The position numbers and the translations under genes were made by a program. Below are positions 44,657 to 56,600 of a stretch of 64,000 nucleotides of DNA, piece by piece. The DNA comes from Heliocidaris tuberculata. Lineage: Eukaryota; Echinodermata; Echinoidea; Camarodonta; Echinometridae. The notes beneath the pieces were generated by a model, which saw nothing but the letters and a program-made list of their open reading frames with translations, was not told the DNA's origin and searched no databases. The first letter of the stretch is position 1, and each line of letters starts with the position of its first letter. The stretch spans positions 34,176,688-34,240,687 of the forward strand of contig CM046842.1 in NCBI GenBank assembly GCA_025618425.1, in the 5' to 3' direction.

Positions 44657-47600
44657 TCTTAGAGCTAGTCTTCCTTGCGAGACACGCGAAAGTAAAGAAA
44701 AAAAGCATTATTCGTTGCTAAGATAGTTCAGACTACTTCGCCAGTTGCAAAAAGGCTTCGATCTTTCTTAACAACACATCGATCGATGATTTTCTTCGTA
44801 GAAGAAACGTTGCCCTCGTAGAGCTAGTCTTCCTTGCGAGACACGCGAAAGTAAAAAAAAAAGCATTATTCGTTGCTAAGATAGTTCAGACTACTTCGCC
44901 AGTTGCAAAAAGGCTTCGATCTTTCTTTACAACACATCGATCGATGATTTTCTTCGTAGAAGAAACGTTGCCCTCTTAGAGCTAGTCTTCCTTGCGAGAC
45001 ACGCGAAAGTAAAGAAAAAAGCATTATTCGTTGCTAAGATAGTTCAGACTACTTCGCCAGTTGCAAAAAGACTTTGATCTTTCTTTACAACACATCGATC
45101 GATGATTTTCTTCGTAGAAGAAACGTTGCCCTCTTAGAGCTAGTCTTCCTTGCGAGACACGCAAAAGTAAAGAAAAAAAGCATTATTCGTTGCTAAGATA
45201 GTTCAGACTACTTCGCAAGTTGCAAAAAGGCTTCGATCTTTCTTTACAACACATCGATCGATGATTTTCTTCGTAGAAGAAACGTTGCCCTCTTAGAGCT
45301 AGTCTTCCTTGCGAGACACGCGAAAGTAAAGAAAAAAGCATTATTCGTTGCTAAGATAGTTCAGACTACTTCGCCAGTTGCAAAAAGGCTTCGATCTTTC
45401 TTTACAACACATCGATCGATGATTTTCTTCGTAGAAGAAACGTTGCCCTCGTAGAGCTAGTCTTCCTTGCGAGACACGCGAAAGTAAAAAAAAAAGCATT
45501 ATTCGTTGCTAAGATAGTTCAGACTACTTCACCAGTTGCAAAAAGGCTTCGATCTTTCTTTACAACACATCGATCGATGATTTTCTTCGTAGAAGAAACG
45601 TTGCCCTCTTAGAGCTAGTCTTCCTTGCGAGACACGCGAAAGTAAAGAAAAAAGCATTATTCGTTGCTAAGATAGTTCAGACTACTTCGCCAGTTGCAAA
45701 AAGGCTTCGATCTTTCTTTACAACACATCGATCGATGATTTTCTTCGCAGAAGAAACGTTGCCCTCTTAGAGCTAGTCTTCCTTGCGAGACACGCGAAAG
45801 TAAAGAAAAAAGCATTATTCGTTGCTAAGATAGTTCAGACTACTTCACCAGTTGCAAAAAGGCTTCGATCTTTCTTTACAACACATCGATCGATGATTTT
45901 CTTCGTAGGAGAAACGTTGCCCTCTTAGAGCTAGTCTTCCTTGCGAGACACGCGAAAGTAAAGAAAAAAGCATTATTCGTTGCTAAGATAGTTTAGACTA
46001 TACATCGGCAGTTCTTCTTCTTCTTCTTCTTCTTCTTCTTCTTCTTCTTCTTCTTCTTCTTCTTCTTTTTTTATGGGGGATTGGGGGCAGGAGATATTTC
46101 TCATATTAGTCCACCGGGGAGGGAGGATGAGGCCAGACACCCTCTGAAAATATTCTGAAGTCGTTTTCCAATCTCGTTTCATTGGTTATAGCATGAAGCA
46201 ACAATATGGCAACTAACAAGGCAAGCCATCACTCTTTTAATGTGTTATGCGCCGGATACCCGTTGGTTAATCCTTAGGTAAACAGGCGGTTTTCCAGTGG
46301 TCATGACAACGGGTCCACGGAGGTCATGACCCTTAATTAACACAACAGATGGGGGATAAGAGCTTGAGTTAGTGTCCATGCAGAAGAAGTTTGTATACTT
46401 TGCATGCACTAGCTAGCTTTCACTATATAGTAAACGTGAGCTGTACATGTTGAGAGTTCTCCCGATCTAAATCATCAACTTGATTCTCTGTCCTCCTTTC
46501 ATTACGGGGTATTGATGAATAAAGTTAATTTCTTACAACAAAATGTTAGTCTAGCTTGCGAGACTAACATTTTGTTAGAAGAAACGTTGTCCTCTTAGAG
46601 CTAGTCTTCCTTGCGAGACACGCGAAAGTAAAGAAAAAAGCATTATTCGTTGCTAAGATAGTTCAGACTACTTCGCCAGTTGCAAAAAGGCTTCGATCTT
46701 TCTTAACAACACATCGATCGATGATTTTCTTCGTAGAAGAAACGTTGCCCTCGTAGAGCTAGTCTTCCTTGCGAGACACGCGAAAGTAAAAAAAAAAGCA
46801 TTATTCGTTGCTAAGATAGTTCAGACTACTTCGCCAGTTGCAAAAAGGCTTCGATCTTTCTTTACAACACATCGATCGATGATTTTCTTCGTAGAAGAAA
46901 CGTTGCCCTCTTAGAGCTAGTCTTCCTTGCGAGACACGCGAAAGTAAAGAAAAAAGCATTATTCGTTGCTAAGATAGTTCAGACTACTTCGCCAGTTGCA
47001 AAAAGGCTTCGATCTTTCTTTACAACACATCGATCGATGATTTTCTTCGTAGAAGAAACGTTGCCCTCGTAGAGCTAGTCTTCCTTGCAAGACACGCGAA
47101 AGTAAAAAAAAAAGCATTATTCGTTGCTAAGATAGTTCAGACTACTTCACCAGTTGCAAAAAGGCTTCGATCTTTCTTTACAACACATCGATCGATGATT
47201 TTCTTCGTAGAAGAAACGTTGCCCTCTTAGAGCTAGTCTTCCTTGCGAGACACGCGAAAGTAAAGAAAAAAGCATTATTCGTTGCTAAGATAGTTCAGAC
47301 TACTTCGCCAGTTGCAAAAAGGCTTCGATCTTTCTTTACAACACATCGATCGATGATTTTCTTCGTAGAAGAAACGTTGCCCTCTTAGAGCTAGTCTTCC
47401 TTGCGAGACACGCGAAAGTAAAAAAAAAAGCATTATTCGTTGCTAAGATAGTTCAGACTACTTCGCCAGTTGCAAAAAGGCTTCGATCTTTCTTTACAAC
47501 ACATCGATCGATGATTTTCTTCGTAAAAGAAACGTTGCCCTCTTAGAGCTAGTCTTCCTTGCGAGACACGCGAAAGTAAAGAAAAAAGCATTATTCGTTG

Positions 47601-50600
47601 CTAAGATAGTTCAGACTACTTCGCCAGTTGCAAAAAGACTTTGATCTTTCTTTACAACACATCGATCGATGATTTTCTTCGTAGAAGAAACGTTGCCCTC
47701 TTAGAGCTAGTCTTCCTTGCGAGACACGCGAAAGTAAAGAAAAAAGCATTATTCGTTGCTAAGATAGTTCAGACTACTTCGCAAGTTGCAAAAAGGCTTC
47801 GATCTTTCTTTACAACACATCGATCGATGATTTTCTTCGTAAAAGAAACGTTGCCCTCTTAGAGCTAGTCTTCCTTGCGAGACACGCGAAAGTAAAGAAA
47901 AAAGCATTATTCGTTGCTAAGATAGTTCAGACTACTTCGCCAGTTGCAAAAAGACTTTGATCTTTCTTTACAACACATCGATCGATGATTTTCTTCGTAG
48001 AAGAAACATTGCCCTCTTAGAGCTAGTCTTCCTTGCGAGACACGCGAAAGTAAAGAAAAAAGCATTATTCGTTGCTAAGATAGTTCAGACTACTTCGCCA
48101 GTTGCAAAAAGGCTTCGATCTTTCTTTACAACACATCGATCGATGATTTTCTTCGTAGAAGAAACGTTGCCCTCATAGAGCTAGTCTTCCTTGCGAGACA
48201 CGCGAAAGTAAAGAAAAAAGCATTATTCGTTGCTAAGATAGTTCAGACTACTTCGCCAGTTGCAAAAAGGCTTCGATCTTTCTTTACAACACATCGATCG
48301 ATGATTTTCTTCGTAGGAGAAACGTTGCCCTCTTAGAGCTAGTCTTCCTTGCGAGACACGCGAAAGTAAAGAAAAAAGCATTATTCGTTGCTAAGATAGT
48401 TTAGACTATACATCGGCAGTTCTTCTTCTTCTTCTTCTTCTTCTTCTTCTTCTTCTTCTTCTTCTTCTTCTTCTTCTTTTTTTATGGGGGATTGGGGGCA
48501 GGAGATATTTCTCATATTAGTCCACCGGGGAGGGAGGAGGAGGATGAGGCCAGACACCCTCTGAAAATATTCTGAAGTCGTTTTCCAATCTCGTTTCATT
48601 GGTTATAGCATGAAGCAACAATATGGCAACTAACAAGGCAAGCCATCACTCTTTTAATGTGTTATGCGCCGGATACCCGTTGGTTAATCCTTAGGTAAAC
48701 AGGCGGTTTTCCAGTGGTCATGACAACGGGTCCACGGAGGTCATGACCCTTAATTAACACAACAGATGGGGGATAAGAGCTTGAGTTAGTGTCCATGCAG
48801 AAGAAGTTTGTATACTTTGCATGCACTAGCTAGCTTTCACTATATAGTAAACGTGAGCTGTACATGTTGAGAGTTCTCCCGATCTAAATCATGAACTTGA
48901 TTCTCTGTCCTCCTTTCATTACGGGGTATTGATGAATAAAGTTAATTTCTTACAACAAAATGTTAGTCTAGCTTGCGAGACTAACATTTTGTTAGAAGAA
49001 ACGTTGTCCTCTTAGAGCTAGTCTTCCTTGCGAGACACGCGAAAGTAAAGAAAAAAAGCATTATTCGTTGCTAAGATAGTTCAGACTACTTCGCCAGTTG
49101 CAAAAAGGCTTCGATCTTTCTTAACAACACATCGATCGATGATTTTCTTCGTAGAAGAAACGTTGCCCTCGTAGAGCTAGTCTTCCTTGCGAGACACGCG
49201 AAAGTAAAAAAAAAAGCATTATTCGTTGCTAAGATAGTTCAGACTACTTCGCCAGTTGCAAAAAGGCTTCGATCTTTCTTTACAACACATCGATCGATGA
49301 TTTTCTTCGTAGAAGAAACGTTGCCCTCTTAGAGCTAGTCTTCCTTGCGAGACACGCGAAAGTAAAGAAAAAAGCATTATTCGTTGCTAAGATAGTTCAG
49401 ACTACTTCGCCAGTTGCAAAAAGACTTTGATCTTTCTTTACAACACATCGATCGATGATTTTCTTCGTAGAAGAAACGTTGCCCTCTTAGAGCTAGTCTT
49501 CCTTGCGAGACACGCAAAAGTAAAGAAAAAAAGCATTATTCGTTGCTAAGATAGTTCAGACTACTTCGCAAGTTGCAAAAAGGCTTCGATCTTTCTTTAC
49601 AACACATCGATCGATGATTTTCTTCGTAGAAGAAACGTTGCCCTCTTAGAGCTAGTCTTCCTTGCGAGACACGCGAAAGTAAAGAAAAAAGCATTATTCG
49701 TTGCTAAGATAGTTCAGACTACTTCGCCAGTTGCAAAAAGGCTTCGATCTTTCTTTACAACACATCGATCGATGATTTTCTTCGTAGAAGAAACCTTGCC
49801 CTCGTAGAGCTAGTCTTCCTTGCGAGACACGCGAAAGTAAAAAAAAAAAGCATTATTCGTTGCTAAGATAGTTCAGACTACTTCACCAGTTGCAAAAAGG
49901 CTTCGATCTTTCTTTACAACACATCGATCGATGATTTTCTTCGTAGAAGAAACGTTGCCCTCTTAGAGCTAGTCTTCCTTGCGAGACACGCGAAAGTAAA
50001 GAAAAAAGCATTATTCGTTGCTAAGATAGTTCAGACTACTTCGCCAGTTGCAAAAAGGCTTCGATCTTTCTTTACAACACATCGATCGATGATTTTCTTC
50101 GCAGAAGAAACGTTGCCCTCTTAGAGCTAGTCTTCCTTGCGAGACACGCGAAAGTAAAGAAAAAAGCATTATTCGTTGCTAAGATAGTTCAGACTACTTC
50201 ACCAGTTGCAAAAAGGCTTCGATCTTTCTTTACAACACATCGATCGATGATTTTCTTCGTAGGAGAAACGTTGCCCTCTTAGAGCTAGTCTTCCTTGCGA
50301 GACACGCGAAAGTAAAGAAAAAAGCATTATTCGTTGCTAAGATAGTTTAGACTATACATCGGCAGTTCTTCTTCTTCTTCTTCTTCTTCTTCTTCTTCTT
50401 CTTCTTCTTCTTCTTCTTCTTCTTTTTTTATGGGGGATTGGGGGCAGGAGATATTTCTCATATTAGTCCACCGGGGAGGGAGGATGAGGCCAGACACCCT
50501 CTGAAAATATTCTGAAGTCGTTTTCCAATCTCGTTTCATTGGTTATAGCATGAAGCAACAATATGGCAACTAACAAGGCAAGCCATCACTCTTTTAATGT

Positions 50601-53600
50601 GTTATGCGCCGGATACCCGTTGGTTAATCCTTAGGTAAACAGGCGGTTTTCCAGTGGTCATGACAACGGGTCCACGGAGGTCATGACCCTTAATTAACAC
50701 AACAGATGGGGGATAAGAGCTTGAGTTAGTGTCCATGCAGAAGAAGTTTGTATACTTTGCATGCACTAGCTAGCTTTCACTATATAGTAAACGTGAGCTG
50801 TACATGTTGAGAGTTCTCCCGATCTAAATCATCAACTTGATTCTCTGTCCTCCTTTCATTACGGGGTATTGATGAATAAAGTTAATTTCTTACAACAAAA
50901 TGTTAGTCTAGCTTGCGAGACTAACATTTTGTTAGAAGAAACGTTGTCCTCTTAGAGCTAGTCTTCCTTGCGAGACACGCGAAAGTAAAGAAAAAAGCAT
51001 TATTCGTTGCTAAGATAGTTCAGACTACTTCGCCAGTTGCAAAAAGGCTTCGATCTTTCTTAACAACACATCGATCGATGATTTTCTTCGTAGAAGAAAC
51101 GTTGCCCTCGTAGAGCTAGTCTTCCTTGCGAGACACGCGAAAGTAAAAAAAAAAGCATTATTCGTTGCTAAGATAGTTCAGACTACTTCGCCAGTTGCAA
51201 AAAGGCTTCGATCTTTCTTTACAACACATCGATCGATGATTTTCTTCGTAGAAGAAACGTTGCCCTCTTAGAGCTAGTCTTCCTTGCGAGACACGCGAAA
51301 GTAAAGAAAAAAGCATTATTCGTTGCTAAGATAGTTCAGACTACTTCGCCAGTTGCAAAAAGGCTTCGATCTTTCTTTACAACACATCGATCGATGATTT
51401 TCTTCGTAGAAGAAACGTTGCCCTCGTAGAGCTAGTCTTCCTTGCAAGACACGCGAAAGTAAAAAAAAAAGCATTATTCGTTGCTAAGATAGTTCAGACT
51501 ACTTCACCAGTTGCAAAAAGGCTTCGATCTTTCTTTACAACACATCGATCGATGATTTTCTTCGTAGAAGAAACGTTGCCCTCTTAGAGCTAGTCTTCCT
51601 TGCGAGACACGCGAAAGTAAAGAAAAAAGCATTATTCGTTGCTAAGATAGTTCAGACTACTTCGCCAGTTGCAAAAAGGCTTCGATCTTTCTTTACAACA
51701 CATCGATCGATGATTTTCTTCGTAGAAGAAACGTTGCCCTCTTAGAGCTAGTCTTCCTTGCGAGACACGCGAAAGTAAAGAAAAAAGCATTATTCGTTGC
51801 TAAGATAGTTCAGACTACTTCACCAGTTGCAAAAAGGCTTCGATCTTTCTTTACAACACATCGATCGATGATTTTCTTCGTAGGAGAAACGTTGCCCTCT
51901 TAGAGCTAGTCTTCCTTGCGAGACACGCGAAAGTAAAGAAAAAAGCATTATTCGTTGCTAAGATAGTTTAGACTATACATCGGCAGTTCTTCTTCTTCTT
52001 CTTCTTCTTCTTCTTCTTCTTCTTCTTCTTCTTCTTCTTCTTTTTTTATGGGGGATTGGGGGCAGGAGATATTTCTCATATTAGTCCACCGGGGAGGGAG
52101 GATGAGGCCAGACACCCTCTGAAAATATTCTGAAGTCGTTTTCCAATCTCGTTTCATTGGTTATAGCATGAAGCAACAATATGGCAACTAACAAGGCAAG
52201 CCATCACTCTTTTAATGTGTTATGCGCCGGATACCCGTTGGTTAATCCTTAGGTAAACAGGCGGTTTTCCAGTGGTCATGACAACGGGTCCACGGAGGTC
52301 ATGACCCTTAATTAACACAACAGATGGGGGATAAGAGCTTGAGTTAGTGTCCATGCAGAAGAAGTTTGTATACTTTGCATGCACTAGCTAGCTTTCACTA
52401 TATAGTAAACGTGAGCTGTACATGTTGAGAGTTCTCCCGATCTAAATCATCAACTTGATTCTCTGTCCTCCTTTCATTACGGGGTATTGATGAATAAAGT
52501 TAATTTCTTACAACAAAATGTTAGTCTAGCTTGCGAGACTAACATTTTGTTAGAAGAAACGTTGTCCTCTTAGAGCTAGTCTTCCTTGCGAGACACGCGA
52601 AAGTAAAGAAAAAAGCATTATTCGTTGCTAAGATAGTTCAGACTACTTCGCCAGTTGCAAAAAGACTTTGATCTTTCTTTACAACACATCGATCGATGAT
52701 TTTCTTCGTAGAAGAAACGTTGCCCTCTTAGAGCTAGTCTTCCTTGCGAGACACGCAAAAGTAAAGAAAAAAAGCATTATTCGTTGCTAAGATAGTTCAG
52801 ACTACTTCGCAAGTTGCAAAAAGGCTTCGATCTTTCTTTACAACACATCGATCGATGATTTTCTTCGTAGAAGAAACGTTGCCCTCTTAGAGCTAGTCTT
52901 CCTTGCGAGACACGCGAAAGTAAAGAAAAAAGCATTATTCGTTGCTAAGATAGTTCAGACTACTTCGCCAGTTGCAAAAAGGCTTCGATCTTTCTTTACA
53001 ACACATCGATCGATGATTTTCTTCGTAGAAGAAACGTTGCCCTCGTAGAGCTAGTCTTCCTTGCGAGACACGCGAAAGTAAAAAAAAAAGCATTATTCGT
53101 TGCTAAGATAGTTCAGACTACTTCACCAGTTGCAAAAAGGCTTCGATCTTTCTTTACAACACATCGATCGATGATTTTCTTCGTAGAAGAAACGTTGCCC
53201 TCTTAGAGCTAGTCTTCCTTGCGAGACACGCGAAAGTAAAGAAAAAAGCATTATTCGTTGCTAAGATAGTTCAGACTACTTCGCCAGTTGCAAAAAGGCT
53301 TCGATCTTTCTTTACAACACATCGATCGATGATTTTCTTCGTAGAAGAAACGTTGCCCTCTTAGAGCTAGTCTTCCTTGCGAGACACGCGAAAGTAAAGA
53401 AAAAAGCATTATTCGTTGCTAAGATAGTTCAGACTACTTCACCAGTTGCAAAAAGGCTTCGATCTTTCTTTACAACACATCGATCGATGATTTTCTTCGT
53501 AGGAGAAACGTTGCCCTCTTAGAGCTAGTCTTCCTTGCGAGACACGCGAAAGTAAAGAAAAAAGCATTATTCGTTGCTAAGATAGTTTAGACTATACATC

Positions 53601-56600
53601 GGCAGTTCTTCTTCTTCTTCTTCTTCTTCTTCTTCTTCTTCTTCTTCTTCTTCTTCTTCTTTTTTTATGGGGGATTGGGGGCAGGAGATATTTCTCATAT
53701 TAGTCCACCGGGGAGGGAGGATGAGGCCAGACACCCTCTGAAAATATTCTGAAGTCGTTTTCCAATCTCGTTTCATTGGTTATAGCATGAAGCAACAATA
53801 TGGCAACTAACAAGGCAAGCCATCACTCTTTTAATGTGTTATGCGCCGGATACCCGTTGGTTAATCCTTAGGTAAACAGGCGGTTTTCCAGTGGTCATGA
53901 CAACGGGTCCACGGAGGTCATGACCCTTAATTAACACAACAGATGGGGGATAAGAGCTTGAGTTAGTGTCCATGCAGAAGAAGTTTGTATACTTTGCATG
54001 CACTAGCTAGCTTTCACTATATAGTAAACGTGAGCTGTACATGTTGAGAGTTCTCCCGATCTAAATCATCAACTTGATTCTCTGTCCTCCTTTCATTACG
54101 GGGTATTGATGAATAAAGTTAATTTCTTACAACAAAATGTTAGTCTAGCTTGCGAGACTAACATTTTGTTAGAAGAAACGTTGTCCTCTTAGAGCTAGTC
54201 TTCCTTGCGAGACACGCGAAAGTAAAGAAAAAAGCATTATTCGTTGCTAAGATAGTTCAGACTACTTCGCCAGTTGCAAAAAGGCTTCGATCTTTCTTAA
54301 CAACACATCGATCGATGATTTTCTTCGTAGAAGAAACGTTGCCCTCGTAGAGCTAGTCTTCCTTGCGAGACACGTGAAAGCAAAAAAAAAAAGCATTATT
54401 CGTTGCTAAGATAGTTCAGACTACTTCGCCAGTTGCAAAAAGGCTTCGATCTTTCTTAACAACACATCGATCGATGATTTTCTTCGTAGAAGAAACGTTG
54501 CCCTCTTAGAGCTAGTCTTCCTTGCGAGACACGCGAAAGTAAAAAAAAAAGCATTATTCGTTGCTAAGATAGTTCAGACTACTTCGCCAGTTGCAAAAAG
54601 GCTTTGATCTTTCTTTACAACACATCGATCGATGATTTTCTTCGTAGAAGAAACGTTGCCCTCTTAGAGCTAGTCTTCCTTGCGAGACACGCAAAAGTAA
54701 AGAAAAAAAGCATTATTCGTTGCTAAGATAGTTCAGACTACTTCGCAAGTTGCAAAAAGGCTTCGATCTTTCTTTACAACACATCGATCGATGATTTTCT
54801 TCGTAGAAGAAACGTTGCCCTCTTAGAGCTAGTCTTCCTTGCGAGACACGCGAAAGTAAAGAAAAAAGCATTATTCGTTGCTAAGATAGTTCAGACTACT
54901 TCGCCAGTTGCAAAAAGGCTTCGATCTTTCTTTACAACACATCGATCGATGATTTTCTTCGTAGAAGAAACGTTGCCCTCGTAGAGCTAGTCTTCCTTGC
55001 GAGACACGCGAAAGTAAAAAAAAAAGCATTATTCGTTGCTAAGATAGTTCAGACTACTTCACCAGTTGCAAAAAGGCTTCGATCTTTCTTTACAACACAT
55101 CGATCGATGATTTTCTTCGTAGAAGAAACGTTGCCCTCTTAGAGCTAGTCTTCCTTGCGAGACACGCGAAAGTAAAGAAAAAAGCATTATTCGTTGCTAA
55201 GATAGTTCAGACTACTTCGCCAGTTGCAAAAAGGCTTCGATCTTTCTTTACAACACATCGATCGATGATTTTCTTCGTAGAAGAAACGTTGCCCTCTTAG
55301 AGCTAGTCTTCCTTGCGAGACACGCGAAAGTAAAGAAAAAAGCATTATTCGTTGCTAAGATAGTTCAGACTACTTCACCAGTTGCAAAAAGGCTTCGATC
55401 TTTCTTTACAACACATCGATCGATGATTTTCTTCGTAGGAGAAACGTTGCCCTCTTAGAGCTAGTCTTCCTTGCGAGACACGCGAAAGTAAAGAAAAAAG
55501 CATTATTCGTTGCTAAGATAGTTTAGACTATACATCGGCAGTTCTTCTTCTTCTTCTTCTTCTTCTTCTTCTTCTTCTTCTTCTTCTTCTTCTTCTTTTT
55601 TTATGGGGGATTGGGGGCAGGAGATATTTCTCATATTAGTCCACCGGAGAGGGAGGATGAGGCCAGACACCCTCTGAAAATATTCTGAAGTCGTTTTCCA
55701 ATCTCGTTTCATTGGTTATAGCATGAAGCAACAATATGGCAACTAACAAGGCAAGCCATCACTCTTTTAATGTGTTATGCGCCGGATACCCGTTGGTTAA
55801 TCCTTAGGTAAACAGGCGGTTTTCCAGTGGTCATGACAACGGGTCCACGGAGGTCATGACCCTTAATTAACACAACAGATGGGGGATAAGAGCTTGAGTT
55901 AGTGTCCATGCAGAAGAAGTTTGTATACTTTGCATGCACTAGCTAGCTTTCACTATATAGTAAACGTGAGCTGTACATGTTGAGAGTTCTCCCGATCTAA
56001 ATCATCAACTTGATTCTCTGTCCTCCTTTCATTACGGGGTATTGATGAATAAAGTTAATTTCTTACAACAAAATGTTAGTCTAGCTTGCGAGACTAACAT
56101 TTTGTTAGAAGAAACGTTGTCCTCTTAGAGCTAGTCTTCCTTGCGAGACACGCGAAAGTAAAGAAAAAAGCATTATTCGTTGCTAAGATAGTTCAGACTA
56201 CTTCGCCAGTTGCAAAAAGGCTTCGATCTTTCTTAACAACACATCGATCGATGATTTTCTTCGTAGAAGAAACGTTGCCCTCGTAGAGCTAGTCTTCCTT
56301 GCGAGACACGCGAAAGTAAAAAAAAAAGCATTATTCGTTGCTAAGATAGTTCAGACTACTTCGCCAGTTGCAAAAAGGCTTCGATCTTTCTTTACAACAC
56401 ATCGATCGATGATTTTCTTCGTAGAAGAAACGTTGCCCTCTTAGAGCTAGTCTTCCTTGCGAGACACGCGAAAGTAAAGAAAAAAGCATTATTCGTTGCT
56501 AAGATAGTTCAGACTACTTCGCCAGTTGCAAAAAGACTTTGATCTTTCTTTACAACACATCGATCGATGATTTTCTTCGTAGAAGAAACGTTGCCCTCTT

